NCBI RefSeq assembly: GCF_022678645.1
Contig: NZ_JALBWV010000047.1
Span: 1-64,000 of the forward strand
DNA: 64,000 bases
Source: Saccharopolyspora soli
GTDB taxonomy: Bacteria > Actinomycetota > Actinomycetes > Mycobacteriales > Pseudonocardiaceae
Direction of reading: 5' to 3'
The notes beneath the pieces are model-generated. The model was not told the DNA's origin, searched no databases, and saw only the letters and a list, made by a program, of their open reading frames with translations. The translations under genes were made by a program, and so were the position numbers. Below are positions 52,743-60,617 of the stretch, one piece after another. Position 1 is the first letter of the stretch; every line of letters starts with the position of its first letter.

Positions 52743-53147
52743 ATGACCGGTACCAGCGGCGGCAGGGCCGCAGGGATGAGAGTCGGCTACTGGGTCACCA
52801 CCGTGCTCGTCACCGCCGAGCTAGCTGTCGGCGGGATATGGGGTGTGCTGCGGATAACGCAGGTTCAAGTGGTCGTCGAGCACCTCGGCTACCCGTCGTA
52901 CTTCCTCGTCATCCTGGGCGTCTGGAAGCTGCTCGGCGCCGTCGCACTGCTCGCCCCGCGCTTTCCCCTGCTCAAGGAGTGGGCCTACGCCGGTGTGATC
53001 TTCACCTACACCGGGGCCATCGCCTCCCACCTCACCGTCGGCTACGGACTCGGCGAACTGGCCTTCCTGGTTCCCCTCCTCGGACTGACCGTCACCTCCT
53101 GGTGGTTGCGGCCACCGGACCGGGCTCTGGTCACGCTGCGCGGGTGA
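52743..53147 (+). CDS. DoxX-like membrane protein
   Basis: This 134-residue protein with four hydrophobic segments (about 13-34, 46-68, 75-97, 101-118) matches the DoxX-like family: HLGYPSYFLVILGVWKLLGA near 44-63 and LKEWAYAGVIFTYTGAIASH near 78-97. The family is linked to redox or membrane stress but has no defined activity in most cases. GAGGAG lies about eight bases before ATG 52743. It follows the SRPBCC gene and is likely cotranscribed with it. Confidence 0.85.
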   Translation: MTGTSGGRAAGMRVGYWVTTVLVTAELAVGGIWGVLRITQVQVVVEHLGYPSYFLVILGVWKLLGAVALLAPRFPLLKEWAYAGVIFTYTGAIASHLTVGYGLGELAFLVPLLGLTVTSWWLRPPDRALVTLRG

Positions 53148-53149
53148 GA

Positions 53150-54019
53150 TCAGTCCTCATTGGACGGAACGAGGCGATGCCGGATCGCTGGCCCGCCGGG
53201 AAGTGCGTCTTTGCGCTTCTCGACGAAGGCACCTTCGTCGAGGTTGCGGGTGATCACCTGGCTCAGGACGGTGAGCGCGTGCTGCACTTCCAAGTGGTCC
53301 AGCCCGTCGATCTCGCCGGTGAGCAGCGGGCTGTCGCCGCTGAGGGTGGTCCATCCCCGCTCGTCGCGGTCCAACCGGACGGTGAGCGATCCGCCGATCG
53401 GCAACGCGACGACCACATCGACTCGCTGCGCCGACGCGTGCCTGCCGCGATGCAACATCGCGCGGTGGAGGTAATCCGTCTGCGCCGCGAGCTCATCGGG
53501 CGCCGCGCTCGCAGCTAGTTCCCGGTGCGCGTGGTGGGTGATCGCGGCGCCCTCTGCCGCCAAACCGGGCAACAATTCCTCCTTCGTCCAGCCCGGCCCC
53601 TGGTCGGTGGGCGGGTCCAGGACGTCCGCCACCGTCTCCAGCGCTCGGCCCGCACTGGTGGTGACTCGCGTGAGCGGGTCGTTCGGGGTGCGGCCGAACG
53701 CCGGACGGGCCACCGCGTCGACCAGCCGCGCGAGCGGGCGCACGGACTCCGCTGTCAGCTGTTCGCGCGGGATCGCCTCCGTGCCGATCGGATCCTGCAC
53801 CCGAGCCGACGTGTTGATGCTGCGGGCCTTGAGGTCCGCGTAGATGGTGTCGCGCGAAACCCGTGCCAGCCGGGCGAGTTCCGCGACGTTGCGTGAGCCG
53901 CTGCGCCACGCGGCAGCGACGAGGTCGGCACGCTCCTCGGCGAGGCGTTCTCGACGGTCAGCCCAGGAGATGAGCGCGGCGAGGGCCGCAAGGCGTTCGT
54001 GTTCATGGTCCTCAGACAT
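53150..54019 (-). CDS. HTH-containing protein of unknown family, autoregulated
   Basis: This 289-residue cytosolic protein has a helical N-terminus with a clear helix-turn-helix (NVAELARLARVSRDTIYADL, near 44-63). A long, Ala/Arg/Asp-rich middle and a beta-rich C-terminus (about 210-280: VDVVVALPIGGSLTVRLDRD) follow. I do not recognise the family. ATG 54019 is chosen because a -10 element ends six bases before it and the upstream ATG 54049 lies inside the operator palindrome. The promoter is embedded in a perfect 36-bp palindrome, so the protein is probably its own repressor. It ends just past the DoxX-like gene, convergent. Confidence 0.75.
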   Translation of the reverse strand: MSEDHEHERLAALAALISWADRRERLAEERADLVAAAWRSGSRNVAELARLARVSRDTIYADLKARSINTSARVQDPIGTEAIPREQLTAESVRPLARLVDAVARPAFGRTPNDPLTRVTTSAGRALETVADVLDPPTDQGPGWTKEELLPGLAAEGAAITHHAHRELAASAAPDELAAQTDYLHRAMLHRGRHASAQRVDVVVALPIGGSLTVRLDRDERGWTTLSGDSPLLTGEIDGLDHLEVQHALTVLSQVITRNLDEGAFVEKRKDALPGGPAIRHRLVPSNED

Positions 54020-54025
54020 GACTTC

Positions 54026-54066
54026 AGTATATGTCGACTCACTCGACATGTCGAGTGAGTCGACAT
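54026..54066 (-). promoter_or_regulatory. Promoter inside a perfect 36-bp palindrome
   Basis: 54031-54066 is a perfect palindrome (left half ATGTCGACTCACTCGACA). On the gene strand, TCGACA (54054-54049) is a near-consensus -35. After 17 bases comes TATACT (54031-54026), a near-consensus -10. Transcription would start at or next to the ATG at 54019, giving a leaderless mRNA. A dimer or tetramer bound to the four TCGA(C) half-sites would fully occlude polymerase. Confidence 0.75.
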
Positions 54067-54084
54067 GAACTCGCCCTGGATCTG

Positions 54085-55608
54085 TCAGCTCGCTGCGGTG
54101 ACGCGGAGGACGTTCCAGGACAGTGGCGGGAGTTCTGCGGCGAGGACGCCGCTGTCGATGGTCGCGCCGGTGTGCTGCCTCGGCTGGACTCGGTCGGGTT
54201 GCTGCGCGGTGTTGCGGGCGTGTCGGTCGGCGTCCGCGAGCACGCGGTGCTCCAGCACGCGCACGGCACCGGTCGCTCGGACGTCGGCCACCAGGTCGAG
54301 CGGGCGGTCAGTGTCGCGGTTCACCGCGAACAGCGTGATCGTGTCCTCGTCTTCTTGCACCGCAACGGAGTGCAGCAGATTCACCTCGCCGTAGTCCGCG
54401 GTCTGGTGGCGGGTGGAATGCGGTTCGATCCGCAGGACGCGACCCCGTCCGTGCCGCGCCGCGTCCGAGAAGGGGTAGAAGCTGGTTTGCCGCCACGCCA
54501 GGCCGCCGGGTTCGGTCATGATCGGCGCGATCACGTTGACCAGTTGGGCGAGGCAGGCGGCGGTTACCCGGTCGCAGTGCCGCAGCAGGGTCACCAGCAG
54601 ACTCCCCACCACGACCGCGTCGGTAACCGTGTAGTTGTCCTCCAGCAGACGTGGCCCGATCTCCCAGTCCGGCTCGGTCGCCCGGTCGCGCAGCCTGCGA
54701 TACCAGACGTTCCACTCGTCGAAGGACAGCTCGATGCGCTTCTTACCGCGCAGCTTGGCGCGGACGTGGTCGCAGGTGGCGACCACGGAGTCGATGAAGT
54801 GCTCCATGTCCTCGGCCACCGCGAGGAAGCTGTCCACATCGCCGTCGATCTCTTCGTAGTAGGCGTGCAACGAGATGTAGTCCACGTGCTCGTACGTGTG
54901 CTCAAGCACGGTGCCTTCCCATGCCGCGAAGGTCGGCATCGACGAGTTCGAGCTACCGCAGGCGACCAACCGGACGTCCGGGTCCGTCATCCGCATGACG
55001 CGCGCCGCCTCCGCGGCCACCCGGCCGTATTCGTCGGCGGTCTTGTGGCCCATCTGCCACGGTCCGTCCAGCTCGTTTCCCAAGCACCACAAGCGGATTC
55101 CGTGCGGTTTGTCCACGCCGTGCGAGCGGCGCAGCTCCGACCAGGCAGTGCCGCCGGGGTGGTTGCAGTACTCCAGCAGCTCGCGCGCCTCCTGCGGGCC
55201 GCGGGTGCCCAGGTTCAGCGCCATCATCGGCTCCACCCCGGCGACTTCGGTGAACCGCATGAACTCGTGGAGCCCGAACTCGTTGGTCTCGATCGAGCAC
55301 CACGCCGGATCCAGGCGGCGCGGCCGCTCGGCCACCGGCCCGACGCCGTCCTCCCACCGGTAGCCGGACACGAAGTTGCCGCCCGGATACCGGATGAGCG
55401 TCACGCCCAGTTCGCGCACCAGGTCCAGCACGTCCTGACGCAGGCCGTCGGCACGCGCCGCGGGGTGGTCCGGTTCGTGAACTCCGGTGTAGACACATCG
55501 GCCCAGGTGCTCGACGAACGAACCGAACAGGCGCGGATTGACCTCACCGATCTCGAAAGCCGGGTCGACGGTCAGCTTGGCTTCGGCTCGGTCCAAGTGG
55601 GTGCTCAT
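54085..55608 (-). CDS. Alpha-L-arabinofuranosidase, GH51
   Basis: This 507-residue retaining glycosidase removes arabinofuranosyl side chains from arabinoxylan or arabinan oligosaccharides. It has LFGSFVEHLGRCVYTGV near 27-43, RYPGGNFVSGYRWEDGVGP near 72-90, the acid/base glutamate in CLGNELDGPWQ (near 174), and the nucleophile in SFDEWNVWY (near 293). The C-terminal beta-sandwich spans about 385-507. It has no signal peptide, so it acts on imported oligosaccharides. The start ATG 55608 has GGAAGGA upstream. It is the last gene of an ABC transporter operon. Confidence 0.95.
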   Translation of the reverse strand: MSTHLDRAEAKLTVDPAFEIGEVNPRLFGSFVEHLGRCVYTGVHEPDHPAARADGLRQDVLDLVRELGVTLIRYPGGNFVSGYRWEDGVGPVAERPRRLDPAWCSIETNEFGLHEFMRFTEVAGVEPMMALNLGTRGPQEARELLEYCNHPGGTAWSELRRSHGVDKPHGIRLWCLGNELDGPWQMGHKTADEYGRVAAEAARVMRMTDPDVRLVACGSSNSSMPTFAAWEGTVLEHTYEHVDYISLHAYYEEIDGDVDSFLAVAEDMEHFIDSVVATCDHVRAKLRGKKRIELSFDEWNVWYRRLRDRATEPDWEIGPRLLEDNYTVTDAVVVGSLLVTLLRHCDRVTAACLAQLVNVIAPIMTEPGGLAWRQTSFYPFSDAARHGRGRVLRIEPHSTRHQTADYGEVNLLHSVAVQEDEDTITLFAVNRDTDRPLDLVADVRATGAVRVLEHRVLADADRHARNTAQQPDRVQPRQHTGATIDSGVLAAELPPLSWNVLRVTAAS

Positions 55609-55634
55609 GGCGTCCTTCCATTTGCTGCGGGTTT

Positions 55635-56489
55635 TCAACGTCCGGCCATGCCGGTGTGGGCGACACCTCGGACGATGTGCCGTTGGAACAGCACGAAGAC
55701 GAGCAGCAGCGGCAGACCCGCGATGATCACGGTGGCCATGATCTCGGCGTACCGCACGCCGTAGCTGCCCTGGACCGTCGCCAGGCCGACTGGCAGGGTC
55801 ATCGACCCCGGATCGGCGGTGACGATGAATGGCCAGAGGAAGTTGTTCCAGGTCGTGATGAACGTGAAGATCGCGACCGCGGCGAGCACCGGGCGGGACA
55901 GGGGCAGGATGATCTGCCAGTAGATCCGCCACCGACTCGCGCCGTCCATGAGGGCAGCCTCTTCGAGCTCGCGCGGTACGCCGTCGAAGAAGATCTTTAG
56001 GATGTAGACCATCGCGGGCAGCACCACCTGCGGGAGGATGACGCCCCACGGCGTGTCCACCAGGCCGAGGAAGACCATCTCCTGGAACAGCGGCACGACC
56101 ACCACCTCCGTCGGCACCAGGATTCCCGCGACCACCAGCGCGAAAAGCACCCTGCGGCCCCGGAATCCGGTGCGGGCGAAGCCGTAGGCTGCCGTGCTCG
56201 ACAGCAGGACGACCAGGAAGGTGACGGCGCTGGCGGTGAACACGCTGTTGAACAGCCACACCCAGATGTCGTTCGTGGACAGCACGCTCCGGTAGGCGTC
56301 CAGGGTGACGTCGCGCGGCAACCAGTGCAGGGGCACATCCGTCGTCTCGCTCTCCGGCTTCAACGACGTCAACAGCGTCCACGCGAAGGGCAGCAGCCAC
56401 ACCGCGGCCAACGCGATCGTGAACAGCAGCAGGATCAGCGTCCCGATGCCGGGCAGCCGCCGCGACCTGGTCAGCACCTGTTCAGCCAT
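55635..56489 (-). CDS. CUT1 sugar ABC transporter permease (AraQ/MalG-like)
   Basis: This 284-residue permease has six helices. A cytoplasmic N-terminus, TSLKPESET near the first loop, and the coupling motif ELEEAALMDGASRWRIYWQIILPLSRP near 176-202 are all MalG-type. Its start overlaps the end of the upstream permease gene by eight bases. It imports arabino-oligosaccharides, judging from the GH51 gene 26 bp downstream. Confidence 0.93.
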   Translation of the reverse strand: MAEQVLTRSRRLPGIGTLILLLFTIALAAVWLLPFAWTLLTSLKPESETTDVPLHWLPRDVTLDAYRSVLSTNDIWVWLFNSVFTASAVTFLVVLLSSTAAYGFARTGFRGRRVLFALVVAGILVPTEVVVVPLFQEMVFLGLVDTPWGVILPQVVLPAMVYILKIFFDGVPRELEEAALMDGASRWRIYWQIILPLSRPVLAAVAIFTFITTWNNFLWPFIVTADPGSMTLPVGLATVQGSYGVRYAEIMATVIIAGLPLLLVFVLFQRHIVRGVAHTGMAGR

Positions 56490-57381
56490 GCTCGGGCCGC
56501 CCTCCTCGACGTCGGATCTGCATGCCGTAGCGGGCCAGCGTGAGCAGCAGGATCAACACGAAGAACACATAGGACACCGCGGAGGCGTATCCGATGCGGT
56601 AGTTGGTGAACCCGCTTTCGTACATGTACTGCAGGACCGGCCTCGTCGAGTAGTGCGGGCCGCCACCGGTGATCAAGTAGAACTGGTCGAACACCTTCAA
56701 CGACGCCAAGACCTGGAGCACCGCGAGGAGCCCGGTGGTCGGGCGGAGCATCGGCAGCGTGATCCGGAACAGTTGCTGCCAGCTGTTCGCCCCGTCCAGC
56801 GAGGACGCTTCGTACAGGTCGTCCGGGATCGCCTGCAACGCCGCCAGGTACAGCAGGAAGTTGAACCCGACGGTCCACCACACGGTCGCGAGCACCACGC
56901 CGAGCATCGCGCTGACCGATTGCGACAGCCATCCCATCGGGCCCAACCCGAGCCAGGCGAGCAGACCGTCGGCGAGGCCGAACTCCGGCTGGTAGATCCA
57001 GATGAAGATCAGCGCGATCGCCGAGGACGGCAGCACGTAGGGCGCGAAGAAGGCCAATCGCCACAACCAGCGGGCCGGGGCGAGGCGGTGCGTCAGCAGT
57101 GCCATCGCCAGCCCGACCAGCAGCAGCGGCGGTGTGCTCAAGGCGGTGAACAGCACGGTGACGCCGATCGACCGCCAGACGGCGGGATCCGCGAGGGCCT
57201 CCGCGAAGTTGGCGAGGCCGACGAACTCGGCCGGACCACCGGAAAGTCCGACGTCGGTCAGGCTCGACACCAGTCCCATCACCAATGGGACGACGAGGAA
57301 CAGGACGTAGACGGCCAGGAAGGGCAGCACGAACAAGGCACCCGACCCGGTCCAGGTGCGCCATGCGGACCGCGGGGTCAT
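56482..57381 (-). CDS. CUT1 sugar ABC transporter permease (AraP/MalF-like)
   Basis: This 299-residue permease has six helices (ALFVLPFLAVYVLFLVVPLV first, near 15-34) and coupling loop DDLYEASSLDGANSWQQLFRITLPML near 190-215. ATG 57381 has TGGAGG four bases upstream, and a dispersed intergenic repeat lies 33 bases further up. Readings that start earlier in this frame run through the repeat and are not real. It forms the channel with the next gene; no ATPase is encoded here, so a shared MsiK-type ATPase is likely. Confidence 0.93.
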   Translation of the reverse strand: MTPRSAWRTWTGSGALFVLPFLAVYVLFLVVPLVMGLVSSLTDVGLSGGPAEFVGLANFAEALADPAVWRSIGVTVLFTALSTPPLLLVGLAMALLTHRLAPARWLWRLAFFAPYVLPSSAIALIFIWIYQPEFGLADGLLAWLGLGPMGWLSQSVSAMLGVVLATVWWTVGFNFLLYLAALQAIPDDLYEASSLDGANSWQQLFRITLPMLRPTTGLLAVLQVLASLKVFDQFYLITGGGPHYSTRPVLQYMYESGFTNYRIGYASAVSYVFFVLILLLTLARYGMQIRRRGGRPEHG

Positions 57382-57413
57382 GCAGCCTCCAGGTGTGATC
57401 TGCTCATGCTGGT

Positions 57414-57549
57414 CCGCCTCTCCGCGATTCACAGTGGTAGTTGCGTCCAGCACGAATCTGGCGTTTCGCGGTTTCTTGTGGCTGGTTCGCGTCACGGTCC
57501 CCTGAGGTGCGGTTGGGGAGGGCTGGGGTTGACACAGGGCTACTCATGC
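57414..57549. repeat. Dispersed ~135-bp intergenic repeat, third copy
   Basis: This copy matches those at 9116-9251 and 9257-9390 in length, order and orientation, with the invariant GTCACGGTCCCCTGAGGTGC core and GACACAGGGCT end. It again spans the gap between a gene end (the binding-protein TGA lies inside its last six bases) and the next co-directional start. Its left edge carries the GGAGAGG tract on the gene strand. Confidence 0.85.
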
Positions 57550-58848
57550 GACGGGGTTGGGCGTGTCGAGCAGTTGCTGGACGAGTTCGCGGATTTCGGC
57601 CGCGCCCTGGCGGACCGACATGCGCCCGTCCATGACCGGACCGACCACCGCCGTCATGTCGGTCCACAGGCGCGAGCCGGAACCGGCGAACCACACCTCG
57701 GGATCGAGCTGCACGTCGTCGATCACCGAGCGGTAGAGGGATTGCGGCACCATGCGGGCGTATTCGTCGCTGTTGGTCACCGGCAGGTACGCCGGGATGT
57801 GCCCGCCTTCGGCCCACATCGTGCTGTTGCGCAGCAGCGACGCCACGAACTCGTAGGTCATGCGGTGCCGGTTTCCGGTCCGCTCCGGTTGGTGCGGCAG
57901 TACGAAGGCGTGCGAGTCGGCCTCCGCGAATGGGGGACCGAACACGCCGGGGAAGGGGGTCATGCTGAACGGGATTTGTGCCTCGATGAAGGTTTGGACT
58001 TCCCATTCGCCCTGCCAGAAGAAGCCCGCCCGCTCGCTGCTGAACAGTGCGATGGCCGCGTCGGCGTCCATGCCGGTGGACGCCAGCCCGTCCCGGCTGA
58101 GCGACTGCACGAATTCCAGGACTCGCGTCAGCTTCGCGTCGTCCAACGCCGATCGCGTGCCGTCCGGGGTGAGCAGGTCACCGCCGAGTTGCCGGTACAG
58201 CGTCCAGAACAGGCGCCACGGAACCACGCCGTCCCCCGCCGATTCGACGAGCAGGCCGTACGAGCCGGTGACTTCCTTGGCCGCCCGCAATGCGGCTCGC
58301 ACGCCTTCGGGACCGACCAGCGGACGTAGCCGATCCTGCTCGTCGAGCAATCCGGCTTCGCGGCAGATCTCGACGTTGTAGTACATGACGAACGGGTGCG
58401 TGTCGAGCGGCACCGCGAAGAGTTGGTCGCGGTAGTGGGAACGGCGCCACAGTCCATCGGGGAAGTGCTGCGAGCCGATTCCCGCCTGTTGCAGGAGATC
58501 TGGCCGGATCGGATCGATCAGCCCACCCTGGGCGAACGCGGGCAGGCGGCCGAGGTGCAAGATCGCGACGTCCGGTGCCCGCTCGGCCGCCGCGGCCATC
58601 GCGAGCTTCGTGTAGTACCGGTCGCCCCATTCCAGGGTCACATCTTCGAGGCCGACACCGGGATGCGTCGCGCGGTAATCGGCCAGCATCCGCTTCATGG
58701 TGTCGCCGTCGCCGCCGGTGAACAGGCTCCAGTACCGCAGCTGCGTCCCGGCGCCCGCGCAACCGCTGGCCAGGGCGGCGGAACTCAGCGCGGCGGCGCT
58801 GAGCAGCACCCTGCGGCTGATCCTGCGCTCGCCGCCCGTATCACGCAC
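57544..58848 (-). CDS. CUT1 sugar-binding lipoprotein
   Basis: This 434-residue family 1 binding protein has a twin-arginine-like leader, RRISRRVLLSAAALSSAALA, ending in lipobox ASGC (near C29). That suggests export by Tat followed by lipidation. The mature part shows LRYWSLFTGGDGDTMKRML near 35-53 and WQGEWEVQTFIEAQIPFSMT near 280-300, typical of MalE-like proteins. The GTG start at 58848 is a best guess; other in-frame starts lie upstream to 58941. It is the first gene of the arabinoside operon, which has an operator-like palindrome upstream. Confidence 0.88.
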   Translation of the reverse strand: MRDTGGERRISRRVLLSAAALSSAALASGCAGAGTQLRYWSLFTGGDGDTMKRMLADYRATHPGVGLEDVTLEWGDRYYTKLAMAAAAERAPDVAILHLGRLPAFAQGGLIDPIRPDLLQQAGIGSQHFPDGLWRRSHYRDQLFAVPLDTHPFVMYYNVEICREAGLLDEQDRLRPLVGPEGVRAALRAAKEVTGSYGLLVESAGDGVVPWRLFWTLYRQLGGDLLTPDGTRSALDDAKLTRVLEFVQSLSRDGLASTGMDADAAIALFSSERAGFFWQGEWEVQTFIEAQIPFSMTPFPGVFGPPFAEADSHAFVLPHQPERTGNRHRMTYEFVASLLRNSTMWAEGGHIPAYLPVTNSDEYARMVPQSLYRSVIDDVQLDPEVWFAGSGSRLWTDMTAVVGPVMDGRMSVRQGAAEIRELVQQLLDTPNPVA

Positions 58849-58936
58849 AACACACCCCCGGACCACGCCATGTTCGATATTCCGAGCACTGTTCGACAGG
58901 TGGTGCAAAACCAAACTAGGGCGTGGGTCACATCGG

Positions 58937-58952
58937 GTCAAGAGCTCTTTAC
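58937..58952. promoter_or_regulatory. Candidate operator of the arabinoside operon
   Basis: GTCAAGAGCTCTTTAC is a 16-bp palindrome with one mismatched pair, built on a perfect AAGAGCTCTT. It lies 89 bp upstream of the proposed binding-protein start, where a regulator of the operon would act. The A/T flanks with a central GC resemble LacI-type sites, but no LacI gene is next to this operon. Confidence 0.4.
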
Positions 58953-59001
58953 GACAGCGATACCCGCGCGCAACGCGGCCGGATATGTCCTTTATGGACT
59001 G

Positions 59002-59330
59002 TCATTCGCTGACGTACCACGTCGCGGTGTCGGTGTGCGTTGCTCCGTCGCGGGTTCCGGTGACCACGACCTCGTTCGCTCCGGTCGACAGCTGCACCTC
59101 GGGCCAGGCGTAGATGTGGCCCGACGACGTCTTCGTGCCCATCGACACGCCGTTGACCGTCAGGGTCACCGAATCCACGCTTCCGTACGCCTTGACGGTC
59201 GTCGTGGCGTTGCTGCGGTTGGTCCACCGCTTGCTGGTCAGGTGGACGAACGGCGTGGCGGTCCAGTTCGCCTTGTACCAGAAGAACGAATCCTTCAGCG
59301 CGAGCGGATCGGTCGCCCAGAGCGAAACCT
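59002..59330 (-). pseudogene. C-terminal fragment of a GH2 beta-galactosidase (DUF4982-like)
   Basis: Read leftwards, the frame encodes LWATDPLALKDSFFWYKANW, then PFVHLTSKRWTNRSNATTTV, SVTLTVNGVSMGTKTSS and a terminal WYVSE before TGA at 59002-59004. This is the Ig-like tail typical of GH2 beta-galactosidases with a DUF4982 domain. Everything upstream, including the catalytic barrel, is missing. The relic lies next to the arabinoside operon, so a larger polysaccharide-utilisation locus was probably trimmed. Confidence 0.75.
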
Positions 59331-59601
59331 CCCGGGATCGGCACCGGCCGTCGCGCCAGCGCGACGTCGTCGAGGGCTTCATCACGAAATACCGGCACCC
59401 CGTGTTCACCGCGCACTGCTCCACGAGATCGTTTCGGGAGTGCGGAACAAGACGATGCCGCACAAGCGAGCACAACAACCCGCCGAACCGCGCCCGACAG
59501 CGATCCCCTGACGACCAGCACGCGGCTCGCGTACCGGACCACCGCGTTCGACCTTTGCCGTGCTCCGGGTTCCGGGTGGCGGGCTCGTGGCCTAACCTTG
59601 C

Positions 59602-59617
59602 CTAGAACAAGTTCTAG
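59602..59617. promoter_or_regulatory. KstR-like operator upstream of the LLM oxidoreductase
   Basis: CTAGAAC-AA-GTTCTAG is a perfect 16-bp palindrome. Its core TAGAACAAGTTCTA fits the KstR consensus TnnAACnnGTTnnA, known from cholesterol-catabolism genes of mycolic-acid actinobacteria. It lies 29 bp before the start codon of the LLM-family gene, in promoter position. Control by a KstR-like repressor encoded elsewhere is an inference. Confidence 0.6.
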
Positions 59618-59646
59618 TTAAGGTCGTGGCGGCAGGAGGGCTTTCG

Positions 59647-60495
59647 ATGCGGTATGGCATCGTGCTGTTCACCAGCGATCGCGGGATCACACCGGCCTCG
59701 GCCGCCCAGGCGGCGGAGGACGTCGGCTTCGATTCGTTCAGCGTCCCCGAGCACACCCACATCCCGGTCAAACGCGAGGCCGCTCATCCGGGAACGGGCG
59801 GTGCTGCGCTGCCCGATGACCGGTACATGCGCACCCTCGACCCGTGGGTCGCGTTGGCCACGGCGGCGTCAGTGACGCGGCGGATCACGCTGTCGACCAT
59901 GGTCGCCTTGCCGGTCGAGCACGACCCGATCACTCTGGCGAAGACGATCGCCTCGCTCGATCATCTTGCCGACGGCCGCGTGAAGCTGGGCGTCGGCTAC
60001 GGCTGGAACGTCGACGAGCTGAGTGATCACGGCGTACCGCACGGGCGACGCCGGACGATGCTCCGCGAGTACCTGGAAGCGATGCGGGCGTTGTGGACGG
60101 AGGAGGAACCGAGCTACGAGGGGGAGTTCGTCACGTTCGGGCCGTGCTGGGCATGGCCCAAGCCGGTGCGTGATCGGATCCCGACCTCGGTCGGCGCAGC
60201 CGGTACCAAGAACACCTTCGCCTGGATCGTCCGATCCGCCGACGGATGGATCACGACACCGGGGGAGAACCGCATCGAGGAGAAAGTGCGGCTGCTGCGG
60301 TCCATGTGGGAGGAGGCCGGGCGCGCGGGAACACCGGAGATCACGGTGCTCGCCGGGAAGCCGGACGACGACGCGCTCGTTCGGTGGGAAGCCGCGGGTG
60401 TCAGCGAGGTCGTGTTCGGACTGCCGGACCGGTCGGTCACCGAGGTCCGGTCCTACCTGGAACGTCTGGCGGGCAAACTGGGCATCGCAGCATGA
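59647..60495 (+). CDS. LLM class F420-dependent oxidoreductase
   Basis: This 282-residue TIM-barrel enzyme of the bacterial luciferase-like superfamily resembles the actinobacterial TIGR03619-type F420-dependent group. It has MRYGIVLFTSDRG at the start, VGFDSFSVPEHTHIPVK near 28-44, LPVEHDPITLAKTIASLDHL, and GRVKLGVGYGWN near 113-124. F420H2-dependent redox on an unknown substrate is likely. AGGAGG lies six bases before ATG 59647, and a KstR-like palindrome sits further upstream, hinting at a steroid or lipid link. Its TGA overlaps the ATG of a small ORF. Confidence 0.9.
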   Translation: MRYGIVLFTSDRGITPASAAQAAEDVGFDSFSVPEHTHIPVKREAAHPGTGGAALPDDRYMRTLDPWVALATAASVTRRITLSTMVALPVEHDPITLAKTIASLDHLADGRVKLGVGYGWNVDELSDHGVPHGRRRTMLREYLEAMRALWTEEEPSYEGEFVTFGPCWAWPKPVRDRIPTSVGAAGTKNTFAWIVRSADGWITTPGENRIEEKVRLLRSMWEEAGRAGTPEITVLAGKPDDDALVRWEAAGVSEVVFGLPDRSVTEVRSYLERLAGKLGIAA

Positions 60496-60617
60496 GATCG
60501 AGATCGTTCATCCCACGGCTGCTTTGTTTTCACGAATCGTTGTCGTTTGTGGACCAGTTTGAAGATGACTGGCGGAGAGCTGTCAGTGCGGCACAACAGC
60601 GGACTTTGGGGTTTTGA
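60492..60617 (+). CDS. Small ORF coupled between LLM and DUF3558 genes
   Basis: A 41-residue reading frame (MRSRSFIPRLLCFHESLSFV, then a charged and Gln-rich tail) starts at an ATG that overlaps the LLM stop (ATGA, 60492-60495). It ends in a TGA that overlaps the ATG of the next gene (TGATG, 60615-60619). Such joints at both ends are what a real coupled gene would show. No ribosome site of its own is evident, the third-position GC bias is weak, and I recognise no family. It may be a leader peptide or chance. Confidence 0.35.
   Translation: MRSRSFIPRLLCFHESLSFVDQFEDDWRRAVSAAQQRTLGF

Noticed and set aside
54031-55764. A 577-codon + strand frame opposite the GH51 gene, starting in the 36-bp palindrome
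   Set aside because: It is antisense to an intact glycosidase and has no domain. Its apparent start is simply part of the palindrome.
56305-58329. A 674-codon + strand frame across the CUT1 permease and binding-protein genes
   Set aside because: It is Gln/Arg/His-rich, has no domain, and crosses three real genes and an intergenic repeat in antisense.
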